DNA from: Trebonia sp963836195 | Lineage (GTDB): Bacteria > Actinomycetota > Actinomycetes > Streptosporangiales > Streptosporangiaceae | Direction of reading: 5' to 3' | Assembly (NCBI GenBank): GCA_963836195.1 | Contig: CAWIIX010000033.1 | Location: 992,001 to 1,056,000 of the forward strand | DNA length: 64,000 nucleotides | Shown: positions 25,491 to 33,050 of the stretch, piece by piece | How positions within the stretch are numbered: position 1 is the first letter of the stretch | Layout of the letters: the number at the start of each line of letters is the position of its first letter | The notes under the pieces: generated by a model | What the model was told of the DNA's origin: nothing | Databases searched by the model: none | The model's input: only the letters and a program-made list of their open reading frames with translations | Program-made: the position numbers and the translations under genes

Positions 25491-26658
25491 CCGTGCCCGC
25501 GCCGACCGTGCGGCCCCCCTCGCGGACCGCGAAGGTCTGGCCGACGGCGAGCGCCACCGGCTTGCCGAGCGCGACCGCGACCTCCACCGTCTCCCCGGGC
25601 AGGGCTTCGGCCGGGCCGCCCGCGCCGTCCAGGCTGAGCGCGCCGGACACGTCCGTGGCCCGAACGTAGAACTGCGGGCTGTAGCCCGAGCGCACCGGCG
25701 TCCGGCGGCCACCCTCCGCCGCCGACAGCAGGTGAAGGGCGGCGGTGAAGCGCTGGTGCGCGCGCAGGCTGCCCGGCGCGGCCAGCACCTGGCCGCGCCG
25801 CACCTGGTGGCGGCCGACGCCGCGCAGCAGCAGGGCCGCGTTGTCGCCCGCCTGGGCGGAGTCCATCGTCTTGCCGAACGTCTCCACGCTGGTGACGACG
25901 GACCTGGTCGCCGCGACGAGCCCGATGAGCTCGACCGGGTCGCCGACCCGCACCTGGCCGCGCTCGATCGCGCCGGTGACCACCGTGCCCCGGCCGCTGA
26001 TGGTCAGCGCGTTCTCCACCGCCATCAGGAACGGCGCGTCCGCATAGCGCTCGGGGACCGGCACGTAGGCGTCGACCGCGTCGAGGAGGGTGAGAACGGA
26101 TGTCACCCACCGTTGCTCACCCGCCAGCGCCGCCAACCCGGAGACCCGCACTACCGGCACCTCCTCACCTGGGTACCCGTAGCCGGACAGCAGCTCGCGG
26201 ACCTCGAGCTCGACCAGCTCCGCGATCTCCTCGTCGGCCGCGTCGGCCTTGTTGAGCGCGACGACGACGTGCGAGACCCCCAGCTGCCGGGCGAGCACGA
26301 CGTGCTCCCGGGTCTGCGGCATGACGCCCTCGAGGGCCGAGACCACGAGCACCGCCCCGTCGACCTGCGCCGCGCCGGTGATCATGTTCTTCACGTAGTC
26401 GGCGTGGCCAGGCATGTCCACGTGCGCGTAGTGCCGGGTCGCGGTCTCGTACTCGACGTGCGCGATGTTGATCGTGATCCCCCGCGCGGCCTCCTCCGGC
26501 GCGCGGTCGATCTGCCCGAACGGCACGTAGCTGCCGGTGCCAAGGTCGGCGAGGACCTTCGTGATGGCGGCGGTGAGGGTGGTCTTGCCGTGGTCCACGT
26601 GCCCCATCGTGCCGATGTTGAGATGCGGCTTGTCGCGGACGTACGCCTGCTTGGTCAT
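25333..26658 (-). CDS. tuf: Elongation factor Tu paralogue with extended C-terminus
   Basis: 441 aa from ATG 26658 (AGGAG upstream), against ~397 for ordinary EF-Tu. G1 is GHVDHGKT at 19-26, switch I has ARGITINIAHVEYET, G3 is DMPGHADY (usual DCPGHADY) and G4 is NKAD. Domains 2 and 3 are present up to VREGGRTVGAGTV. The normal last residues and stop are absent, and ~47 Arg/Pro-rich residues follow, read antisense to the VOC gene. Sequence divergence and isolation from the str operon suggest an EF-Tu3-like accessory factor. It could serve stress or elfamycin tolerance, which is inference. Confidence 0.85.
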   Translation of the reverse strand: MTKQAYVRDKPHLNIGTMGHVDHGKTTLTAAITKVLADLGTGSYVPFGQIDRAPEEAARGITINIAHVEYETATRHYAHVDMPGHADYVKNMITGAAQVDGAVLVVSALEGVMPQTREHVVLARQLGVSHVVVALNKADAADEEIAELVELEVRELLSGYGYPGEEVPVVRVSGLAALAGEQRWVTSVLTLLDAVDAYVPVPERYADAPFLMAVENALTISGRGTVVTGAIERGQVRVGDPVELIGLVAATRSVVTSVETFGKTMDSAQAGDNAALLLRGVGRHQVRRGQVLAAPGSLRAHQRFTAALHLLSAAEGGRRTPVRSGYSPQFYVRATDVSGALSLDGAGGPAEALPGETVEVAVALGKPVALAVGQTFAVREGGRTVGAGTVRRAATARPGCPRDRSPSRTGRHPPCPAVRRPCRRPGRVAARASRPGRGPGS

Positions 26659-27003
26659 GACTGATTTGCTCCTGGTTCGTTGGCCGTATCCGCTGACCCG
26701 CGCGCCGACTGCCACTGCGCGATGCGCCACCCTGCCCCGCCGGGTCAGGGAAGCGAACGGGGGAGGGTCAGCGTCGGGCGCCGTTGGCGGTCGGCGCGGC
26801 CGACGACAGCGGCGAAGACGACAGCGGCGAAGACGACGCCGAAGTCGACAGCGGTGCCAGGGCAGCCGTCACCGCCGCGCGGCCGTGCGCGCGGGCGACG
26901 AAGACGGCGAACCGGAACATGAGGGCAAGCGTGCGGCACCGGCAGCCCGGCCCGCAACGGATTTATCGGCCGGGCTCCCGCGCAGCCCGGCCACGCCTGG
27001 CCG
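26659..27003. other. Intergenic region upstream of the EF-Tu paralogue
   Basis: 345 bp with no convincing gene on either strand. It should contain the promoter of the EF-Tu paralogue, but no clear -10/-35 was recognised. A short tandem repeat lies within it (see 26802-26843). Confidence 0.5.
26802..26843. repeat. Short tandem repeat, 15-bp unit
   Basis: GACGACAGCGGCGAA occurs twice in tandem (26802-26816, 26817-26831), followed by a partial third copy with a 3-bp deletion (GACGACGCCGAA). It is in the non-coding stretch upstream of the EF-Tu paralogue. The copy number could vary between strains. Confidence 0.7.
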
Positions 27004-27330
27004 CTAGCGCCGTCGCCGGATCTGAACCTGCTGCTGCGTCCGAACCGCAGCCCGGTTCAGGGCCGGCGGCAACGGCACCGGCGCCGGGCGCTCGCCCTCG
27101 ATGCATTCGAGAGCCTCCCGAATCAGGCTGCGCCTGCGCAGCAGCCCGCTGCGGTAGTCCTGCAGCGCGCGAAGTTCGCGAACCGCCCCGTTCCAGGCCG
27201 CGGTTTTTGAGCTCTCCCCGTCGTGGATGTAGAGCCCCAGCACCGCGCAGCGAGCTTCCACGTCCCTGAGTGCCTCGCCCACCAGCGCATCGGCCTGGCG
27301 AAGCGCCTCCTCCTGCGCAACCTCGCTCAT
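27004..27330 (-). CDS. Hypothetical helical protein
   Basis: 108 aa from ATG 27330. Residues 1-75 are charged and predicted helical (EEALRQADALVGEALRDVEA, then VRELRALQDYRSGLLRRRSL), possibly a coiled coil. A Pro/Arg/Gln tail follows. There is no signal peptide or TM segment. No family is recognised. It lies between the EF-Tu paralogue and a serine hydrolase and shows no obvious functional link to either. Confidence 0.6.
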   Translation of the reverse strand: MSEVAQEEALRQADALVGEALRDVEARCAVLGLYIHDGESSKTAAWNGAVRELRALQDYRSGLLRRRSLIREALECIEGERPAPVPLPPALNRAAVRTQQQVQIRRRR

Positions 27331-27448
27331 GACCACGAGGCTAACCGGACTCCGGCCCCCGCCGCTAGACCGCGCATCCCCGCCTCCGCTTCTATCACGA
27401 TCGAGGGGTGGCGTCGTCAGCAGCAGCGGGTAGCGCCCCGCGCCACCG

Positions 27449-28786
27449 TCACCAGGGCAGCGCTTCGTCGGGAGCGGTGACCCGCAGCATGGCGATCTGG
27501 CCGGACGCGGTGAACCCGACCAGGAGCGACAGCGGGTCCTTGCTGCCGGTGAACGTGATGAGGGCGGCGACGCCATCGGGCTGTGAGCGGCACGAGACCG
27601 AGACCGGTCCGGGGTCGCCGATGCGGCCGAGTGCGAACTGCCACATCCGGCCGAGGCGCTCGGCGGTCAGCTTCGGCTGGTCCTCCGGACGCAGCATCCG
27701 GTGGACGCTGGCGAAGTCGCCGCCGATGAGCGCGCCCGCCAGCGCGCTGGCTCGCTCGTCCCACTCTGGCCCCGCCGTCTCTCCATTGTCGCGGGGCCGG
27801 GCCAGCCGCGGGTCGCTGCCCTTGACGGCCGCCAGGACGACGGCGTCGAGCAGCGGGGCCGAGCTGCCGTGCGTGTTCACCAGCGCGGCGACTGCGTGCC
27901 CGGCGCCCTGGTCGATCGTCAAGGACGCCGTGAACCCGCCGGTCCCTCCGTTGTGGAACAGCAGCCCGTCGGTGATGATCCAGGCGAGCCCGCCCGCGGT
28001 CTCACCGCCGATGCGCACCTGCGGCTGCTGGCACAGTCTGATCGCGGTGCCGAGCGGGCCGTCGGGCGGCGTCAGGCAGGCGGCCAGGTAGCGGGCCAGA
28101 TCGCCGATGGTCGCCTCCACCGCGCCCGGTCCCGGCAGCGCGAAATCCCAGTGTCCGACCGGCTGGCCGCCCGCGTGCCCGGTCATCCTGGTGCCGCCGC
28201 CCGCCCCGCCGACGCCGGAACGCGTCATCCTGAGCGGCCCGAGCAGTCGTTCCGCCAGCAGGTCCCGGTAGCGCTGACCGCTGGCTCGCTCAAGCACGAG
28301 GCCGAGCAGCTGGTAACCGAAGTTCGAGTACAGGTGTCCGGCGTGCGGCGTCCTGGCGGCGGCCCGCAGCCCTTCCTCGGCGCACTTGGCGGTGAAATCC
28401 CGGTACGGGTTAACCTCGTCGGTCGGCTGATTGGGCGCGAGCCGCGGCAGCCCCGACGTGTGCGTCGCCAGCTGCTCCAGCGTGATGTTCCCATTCGGCC
28501 CGGCATCGAGCCAGCGGCCGATCTCGTCGTCAAGCGCCAGGACGCCGTCCCCGACCAGACTGGCCAGCAGGGCCGCCGTCATGGTCTTGGTAATCGAGCC
28601 GATTTCGAACCGCGCGTCCTCGGGGATTCCCTCGGTCACACTGAATGCCGGCCCGCTGCTCCCGGTGTCGACAGCCGCCACGGCGACGACGATCCCGTCT
28701 CCGGCAAACGCCCCGTCCAGTGCCTCGAAGACAGCCCGCGCCCGTTCCGATTCCCATGCCACGAAACCCGACGGTACCGCTTTCAC
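27449..28786 (-). CDS. Serine hydrolase, beta-lactamase/esterase (class C-like) family
   Basis: 445 aa. Catalytic motifs in order are SITK (SxxK nucleophile), YSNFGY (YxN) and HNGGTGG (HxG/KTG equivalent). There is no signal peptide, so it is probably a cytoplasmic esterase or peptidase rather than a secreted beta-lactamase. A ~110-residue C-terminal extension follows the hydrolase domain. GTG 28786 is chosen because it overlaps the TetR stop as GTGA, giving translational coupling. The regulator upstream probably controls it. Confidence 0.87.
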   Translation of the reverse strand: MKAVPSGFVAWESERARAVFEALDGAFAGDGIVVAVAAVDTGSSGPAFSVTEGIPEDARFEIGSITKTMTAALLASLVGDGVLALDDEIGRWLDAGPNGNITLEQLATHTSGLPRLAPNQPTDEVNPYRDFTAKCAEEGLRAAARTPHAGHLYSNFGYQLLGLVLERASGQRYRDLLAERLLGPLRMTRSGVGGAGGGTRMTGHAGGQPVGHWDFALPGPGAVEATIGDLARYLAACLTPPDGPLGTAIRLCQQPQVRIGGETAGGLAWIITDGLLFHNGGTGGFTASLTIDQGAGHAVAALVNTHGSSAPLLDAVVLAAVKGSDPRLARPRDNGETAGPEWDERASALAGALIGGDFASVHRMLRPEDQPKLTAERLGRMWQFALGRIGDPGPVSVSCRSQPDGVAALITFTGSKDPLSLLVGFTASGQIAMLRVTAPDEALPW

Positions 28787-29616
28787 CCACTCTGGCGGAT
28801 GCGCGCGACTCGTTCGTCGTCCCATTTGATCCCGGGGTCGGGTTCGAGGAACGCGGTCGCCACGCTGCCCGCGCCCAGGGCCGGCAGCGACCACTCGCGT
28901 CCGGTCGTCGCGCAGAATGGGCTGGCGCTGACCAGGGCCCCCGCGATCCAAGGGATCGGCTGGGCCATGATGATGAGCCCTCGCAGGGTGGCGTCGACCA
29001 GCGTGATCAGCATGTCGAAGGTGACGCCGGTCTCCGGCCGGATCCGGTAGCCGAACAAATCGGCCAGCAGTTCCCAGGCCGCCGCGACGCGGGCTCGGCG
29101 TTCCCGCTCGGACGCGGCCAGGGCCGCCCGCACGCGTTCGCGTCGCTCAGCGTCGGCGATGGAGTTGAATGCCGCCTGCAGGGCTATGTACGTCTGCCAC
29201 TCCGGCGAGTCGGCCAGGGCCTGGAAGTCCAGCAGCGCGAGCCGGCGGAAGAGCTCGGTCAGCAGCTCGTGGCGTTGCCCAGGCGTGTCAAGCTCACCAG
29301 GGAACTCGCTGACGACCTGGTGGATCAGCGCGGACTCCGCGTGCACGATCCCCGGCGGCGCGCCCTCCTTGGCCAGCTCCTCGATCAGGTCGCCGTAGAA
29401 CAGGTCCTTGTACGGCCAGCGCCGGTAGGCGGCGCTGCGCGAGACATCCGCGTCGCGGATGACGTCCTCGAAGCTGATGTGGTCCAGGCTGACCGTCAGC
29501 CCGGCCTCGTGCACCATGGCGACGGCCGCCCGCAGCATCCGCCGCCGCAGCTCCTCGTCGGGGAGGCGCCGCCCGCGGCGCCCGAGGCCGGTCGGGGCCT
29601 GCGCGTGATCTGGCAC
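28783..29616 (-). CDS. TetR-family transcriptional regulator (large)
   Basis: 277 aa from GTG 29616, chosen because GGCAGG precedes it and because longer versions (to 29688) would run through the palindrome that is its likely operator. The HTH is SFEDVIRDADVSRSAAYRRWPYKDLF in pieces. A long C-terminal helical domain follows. It overlaps the downstream serine hydrolase gene by 4 bp and is divergent from the deazaflavin-dependent reductase gene. Confidence 0.85.
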   Translation of the reverse strand: MPDHAQAPTGLGRRGRRLPDEELRRRMLRAAVAMVHEAGLTVSLDHISFEDVIRDADVSRSAAYRRWPYKDLFYGDLIEELAKEGAPPGIVHAESALIHQVVSEFPGELDTPGQRHELLTELFRRLALLDFQALADSPEWQTYIALQAAFNSIADAERRERVRAALAASERERRARVAAAWELLADLFGYRIRPETGVTFDMLITLVDATLRGLIIMAQPIPWIAGALVSASPFCATTGREWSLPALGAGSVATAFLEPDPGIKWDDERVARIRQSG

Positions 29617-29671
29617 TGTTACCTGCCTGCCTGTGTCGAGGTTCGGGCGTGGGACTTTAGACCCTAGATGC

Positions 29672-29686
29672 GAAATATCGTATTTC
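29672..29686. promoter_or_regulatory. Palindromic operator candidate (TetR)
   Basis: GAAATA-TCG-TATTTC, perfect 6-bp arms around a 3-bp centre. It is in the AT-rich divergent spacer between the TetR gene (29616) and the reductase gene (29726), and is probably bound by the TetR protein to control both. Confidence 0.62.
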
Positions 29687-29725
29687 ATATTCTGGCTCTG
29701 ATCTCAAGAATACGTGGAGGAGCCC

Positions 29726-30217
29726 ATGAAGAGACGGATGTCCTACAGCGACATGCTGCGGTCCATGTACGCGGGCGGCCGGGCCGACGTGCGAGCGCGC
29801 CGTCTCTCGAGGCTGTGGGCCACGGTCTTCGGCCTTGGCCTCGGGCCGCGGCGGTGGGTGAGCCTCGAGGTAACGGGGCGGCGGTCCGGCCGGATCGTCC
29901 GCTTCCCGCTGGGCATGGCGGACCTGGCTGGTCAGTGGTACCTGGTGTCGATGCTCGGCGAGCACTGCAACTGGGTGCTGAACGTGCGGGCCGCGGGCGG
30001 CCAGGCGGTTATCAGGCACGGGCGCGCCATCGACTGCCATCTCGTCGAGGTGCCGTCGGCCGAGCGCCCGGAGATCCTGCGGCGCTACCTGCAGAAGGTG
30101 CCGGGCGGCCGCCCGCACATCCCGGTCAGCCGGCACGCGCCCGTAGCCGACTTCACGGCCATCGCGCCGACGTACCCCGTGTTCCGGGTGGTACCCGCAG
30201 AGGGTGACAAGCCATGA
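29726..30217 (+). CDS. Deazaflavin (F420)-dependent nitroreductase/quinone reductase-like protein
   Basis: 163 aa of the DDN/split-beta-barrel family: WVSLEVTGRRSGRIVRFPLG, WYLVSMLGEHCNWVLNVRAAGG and TAIAPTYPVFRV are the recognisable segments. Members use reduced F420 to reduce quinones or nitro compounds, often at the membrane. ATG 29726 has GGAGGAG 6 nt upstream and is preferred to the in-frame GTG 29714. It is divergent from a TetR gene across a palindrome, so it is likely inducible. Confidence 0.87.
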   Translation: MKRRMSYSDMLRSMYAGGRADVRARRLSRLWATVFGLGLGPRRWVSLEVTGRRSGRIVRFPLGMADLAGQWYLVSMLGEHCNWVLNVRAAGGQAVIRHGRAIDCHLVEVPSAERPEILRRYLQKVPGGRPHIPVSRHAPVADFTAIAPTYPVFRVVPAEGDKP

Positions 30218-30315
30218 GCGCGCCGGGCCGCCGGCACCGCTGGTGACAGTGGCTGCTGGCGCGCGTGGTACTCCTCGGCGTGCTGGTCGTGGGAGGCGCC
30301 GCGATCTTGGTCTAG
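30214..30315 (+). pseudogene. Tiny single-TM protein gene interrupted by in-frame TGA
   Basis: An ATG overlaps the reductase stop (ATGA) and reads MSAPGRRHRW, then TGA. The same frame continues QWLLARVVLLGVLVV and GGAAILV to TAG at 30313-30315. This is a basic N-terminus followed by one TM helix, the layout of a small membrane protein. A sequencing error, nonsense mutation or readthrough would all fit. No selenocysteine element was noted. Confidence 0.4.
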
Positions 30316-30416
30316 TCCCAGCCGTCCGCCGCGCCAGCTCACGCTGCGCGGCGTCATGCGCTACCTCGGCCGCGACCTCCAGTCGGGCCGCGCCGGCGAC
30401 GGCGGCTGAGTCGCCG

Positions 30417-31695
30417 TCAGCTCGAGCTCACGCTGAAGTTGCTGAAGCCGAAGGTCTCCGTCGTCGCGTTGGTGGACACGATCTGCGCTCCGAAGGCCAC
30501 CTGGTTCAGCGTGGAGCCGGTCGGCTCGTAGCCCTGGCTGATCAGCCACTGGAAGAACTGCAGCAGGTTCAGATCCCCTCCGGTCACGTTGGTGTCGGAG
30601 ACGAAGGTGATCGGGCCGCCGACCTCCTGCCACACCGCGTAGGACTGGCCGTCGAAGGTCACCGTCGCCACCTGCGAGCCGGCCGGGGTCTGGCCCTGGT
30701 TGTCGGTCCAGATCATGACCTCGTCGCCGCCGGTCCCGGCGGTGCCGTTGAGCCAGATGTCGTAGGCGGCGTCGAACTGGCCGCTGGCGGGCAGGGACGA
30801 GCCGAAGGTGCTGGTGACCGTGGAGAGCGAGCTGATCTCGGGCTGGTCGGCGAAGTTGTAGGCCGAGTTCGGATACGTCTTCACGCCGCCGTCATCGACG
30901 GCGACGTTGGCGTCGACGTACCAGTCGCTCGAGGAGCAGGCGGACAGGGTCTGCGAGATCCCGCCGCCGCCCGCGTTCCACATGTCGTTGGAGACCGTGT
31001 ACGCGCCCAGCGTTTCGCTGCCGAAATCGGACGACGTCGTGAACGACGGGTCGGTGCAGGTCGCCCCGCCGGCCGAGGCCGGCGGGGGAGTAGCCGGAGT
31101 GGAGGCGGGGGCCGAGGCGGTCGGGGTCGCGGTCGGCTGGGCCGGGGTGACCGTCGGCGACGTGCCGGGCGAGGAGGCCGACGACGGTGCGCGCGACGGC
31201 GCCGGGCTGATCGGCCGCCGGCGTGGTGGGTCCCGTCGCGGTGACGGTCTTCTCGATCATGGCGGCGTGCTTCCCGCTCGAGGCGGCGTGCCTGGGCACA
31301 TAGGCCTCGGCCGGCTGCCCGGCCGCGGCCGGGGTGGCGGTCGTGGCCGCCTCCGCCCCGGCCGTCCGGGAGCCCGAGGTCACCGTGTGCGCGTTCTGGT
31401 CGGCCGCGCCGGTGAGCAATGGCTGCGGTCCGGTCGCGTACAGCAGGCCGACGGCGGCGCCGCCGCCCGCCAGCACGATGGCCGTCGCGGTAGCGGCCCG
31501 GCGCATCCTTCTCGACGGCGGCTTCCGATGCCGGGCCGTCGGCCGGCCCGGTCCCGAGTCCGGCCGCCCGGCCCCGACGGGGCTGATGCCGTTCCGATAC
31601 AGCCACGTGTCGGTATCGAGCTCGTTCCGATACGGCCTCGTGTCGGGGCCGAAGTCGATTCGATACGTTCGCGTGTCAGTGTTCATCTGGGGCAC
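30417..31695 (-). CDS. GH12 endoglucanase-like protein with N-terminal membrane anchor (frameshifted)
   Basis: The C-terminal ~225 residues resemble glycoside hydrolase family 12: CTDPSF, SNDMWN, DWYVDANVAVDDGGVKTYPN in parts, DAAYDIWLN with a likely catalytic Glu in DEVMIW, and FGFSNFSVSSS. Cellulose or beta-glucan is the expected substrate. The N-terminal part lies in another frame: a cytoplasmic segment with three imperfect DT-x-x-YR-N repeats, a TM helix (ATAIVLAGGGAAVGLLYA) and a Thr/Pro linker. The frames switch near 31195-31215. GTG 31695 has AGGAG 8 nt upstream. Confidence 0.78.
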
Positions 31696-31842
31696 TATCG
31701 GGCTCCTGCTGGGAAGGCCTCGTAAAGGTGGATGTGTCGCCTTATACCTTGACACACGGTGACGGTGGTGACCCCCGATAGGGGGAAATCCGACCGAGTG
31801 CGGCCTTTGTCACGGGCGTGCGATCATGCCCCCCATGCCCCG

Positions 31843-31945
31843 ATGATCAGGCGTTACGCCGACCCCGACCATGACGCCGTCTACGACATCTCGCGGGCCC
31901 GTACGTCTTCCTCCCGCCCTACCACGATCCGGTAACCGGACAGCA
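31843..31945 (+). pseudogene. GNAT acetyltransferase remnant
   Basis: ATG 31843 reads MIRRYADPDHDAVYDIS, resembling the first strand and helix of actinobacterial GNAT acetyltransferases (MIRPYRPxDxDAVYDIC). A shifted frame then gives AGPYVFLPPYHDPVTG, resembling a later part (DIYAGPYVFLEP). The sequence between and the whole acetyl-CoA binding core are missing. It ends at the rpmE terminator. The call rests on short matches. Confidence 0.4.
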
Positions 31946-31980
31946 AAAAGCCCCCGGTCGGCGTGTGCCGACCCGGGGGC
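31945..31980 (-). terminator. Intrinsic terminator of the rpmG-rpmE operon
   Basis: On the minus strand a GC-rich hairpin (13-bp stem, one bulge, GTGT-type loop; bases 31950-31980) is followed by TTTTT (complement of AAAAA 31945-31949). It lies 24 bp after the L31 stop. It is the clearest factor-independent terminator in the window. Confidence 0.88.
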
Positions 31981-32004
31981 CCAGAGAAAGCTGACGCCGT
32001 TGGC

Positions 32005-32271
32005 TCAGGCGCTGTTGGCGCCCTTGGCGTCGGTGCCGTAGCGGCGGCGGAACTGCTCCACCCGCCCGGCGGTGTCGAGCACGCGCGACTGGCCGGTGTA
32101 GAACGGGTGGCTAGCCGACGAGACCTCGACGTCAACGACGGGGTAGGTGTTGCCGTCCTCCCACTCGATGGTGCGGTCGCTGACGGCCGTCGACCTGGTG
32201 AGGAAGGTGAAGTTCGCGGATCGGTCGCGGAACACGACCGGGTGGTAGTCCGGGTGGATTCCCTGCTTCAT
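32005..32271 (-). CDS. rpmE2: Ribosomal protein bL31, type B (zinc-free)
   Basis: 88 aa. KQGIHPDYHPVVFRD at the N-terminus and SASHPFYTGQSRVLDTAGRVEQF near the end are diagnostic for L31. The CxxC zinc ribbon of the A type is missing and the length fits type B. It starts 2 bp after the L33 stop, with GAGAGGAG inside the L33 end, so the pair is one operon. The upstream Zur-like box indicates that it replaces the zinc-containing L31 when zinc is scarce. Confidence 0.96.
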   Translation of the reverse strand: MKQGIHPDYHPVVFRDRSANFTFLTRSTAVSDRTIEWEDGNTYPVVDVEVSSASHPFYTGQSRVLDTAGRVEQFRRRYGTDAKGANSA

Positions 32272-32273
32272 GA

Positions 32274-32438
32274 CTACCGCTCCTCTCGGAATTCGACGTG
32301 ACGACGGGCGACCGGGTCGTACTTGCGAATGACGAGGCGGTCGGGGTCGTTCCTGCGGCTCTTGCTGGTCACGTAGGCGTAGCCAGTCCCAGCGGTCGAC
32401 CTGAGCTTAATGACGGGACGAAGGGTGCTGCGACTCAT
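32274..32438 (-). CDS. rpmG: Ribosomal protein bL33 (cysteine-free paralogue)
   Basis: 54 aa. MSRSTLRPVIKLRSTAGTGY, then YVTSKSRRNDPDRLVIRKYD and RHVEFREER are classic L33. No cysteine is present, so this is the zinc-independent form. It is the first gene of the operon, followed 2 bp later by L31 type B. A Zur-like box sits 23 bp upstream of the ATG. It is too short for many gene callers but unambiguous. Confidence 0.95.
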   Translation of the reverse strand: MSRSTLRPVIKLRSTAGTGYAYVTSKSRRNDPDRLVIRKYDPVARRHVEFREER

Positions 32439-32460
32439 GCCGGTTGTAACAACCCGCTAT

Positions 32461-32475
32461 TGAAAATCATTCCCG
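32461..32475 (-). promoter_or_regulatory. Zur box candidate upstream of rpmG-rpmE2
   Basis: TGAAAATCATTCCCG: the TGAAAAT-C-ATT core matches one full half and the inner half of the actinobacterial Zur palindrome (TGAAAATnATTTTCA type). Its position 23 bp before the start of a zinc-free L33/L31 operon is where Zur sites are found in Streptomyces and Mycobacterium. The right half-site is degenerate. Confidence 0.65.
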
Positions 32476-32514
32476 GTTGAGGCCGGTCTAACCGGGGCGT
32501 CGTCAGACGGCTGT

Positions 32515-32760
32515 TTACGCGCTCACGGGGAAGGCGTCGGCCGTGTCGACCGGGCCGGCGGCGGGCGCGGCGTCGTCGGGCGAGGGGTCCGCCCGGTTCG
32601 CGGAGCAGCGGTCCTCCGTGTGCTCGACGATGATCATGGTGCCGCCGGGACCCGCGAAAACCGACCACGTGATTCCCGCCACATCCGCGTGCGCTCTCGT
32701 CCACCGGGACATGTCCTGCTTGGTGGTGATGTGCGCGATGTCGGTGACCCCGGTAATCAC
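32515..32760 (-). CDS. Hypothetical small protein
   Basis: 81 aa from GTG 32760, chosen because AGGAGAGACGCC immediately precedes it. Residues 1-45 look folded (TDIAHITTKQDMSRWTRAH, then ITWSVFAGPGGTMIIVEHTE). The C-terminal half is Ala/Pro/Asp-rich and probably disordered. No family is recognised. It lies upstream of the zinc-starvation ribosomal operon, with 54 bp between its stop and the Zur-like box side. Confidence 0.6.
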   Translation of the reverse strand: MITGVTDIAHITTKQDMSRWTRAHADVAGITWSVFAGPGGTMIIVEHTEDRCSANRADPSPDDAAPAAGPVDTADAFPVSA

Positions 32761-32883
32761 GGCGTCTCTCCTTTGGCTGTTCGGCACGCCGCGGGCCGAG
32801 TCAGGGCACGCGGCAGCAGACGCCTGCCGTAACAGGCGACCTCAAGGTGGGTTCGGCGCAGCATCGCGGCAGATCACCCTCGA

Positions 32884-32965
32884 CCAGGGGGGTTCGAATG
32901 GTCTAGACCGCTTTGGGCGCACCTAACTAATATCAGATGCTCCTGAGGCTGGCGAACCCCCCTGG
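32884..32965. repeat. 13-bp perfect inverted repeat flanking a 10-bp palindrome
   Basis: CCAGGGGGGTTCG (32884-32896) and CGAACCCCCCTGG (32953-32965) are perfect inverted copies 56 bp apart. Within the interval, GGTCTAGACC (32900-32909) is itself a perfect palindrome. The 290-bp stretch between the flanking genes otherwise shows no gene. It may be a regulatory structure or the ends of a very small non-autonomous element. No target-site duplication is evident. Confidence 0.7.
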
Positions 32966-33050
32966 GGCGTAAGGGTCGGGGCGATCGGCTCGGCTAAACC
33001 CCTTCTGGGAGAATTTTTATTGCCATGAGACGCAACGGACCGGGGCTGCG

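Noticed and set aside
30241..30246. Selenocysteine readthrough of TGA at 30241-30246
   Set aside because: No SECIS-like structure was seen and the codon sits next to a TM helix; error or decay is simpler.
32884..32900. GGTTCGAAT resembling a tRNA T-loop
   Set aside because: No matching acceptor, anticodon or D stem could be drawn around it, and the sequence is explained as an arm of an inverted repeat.
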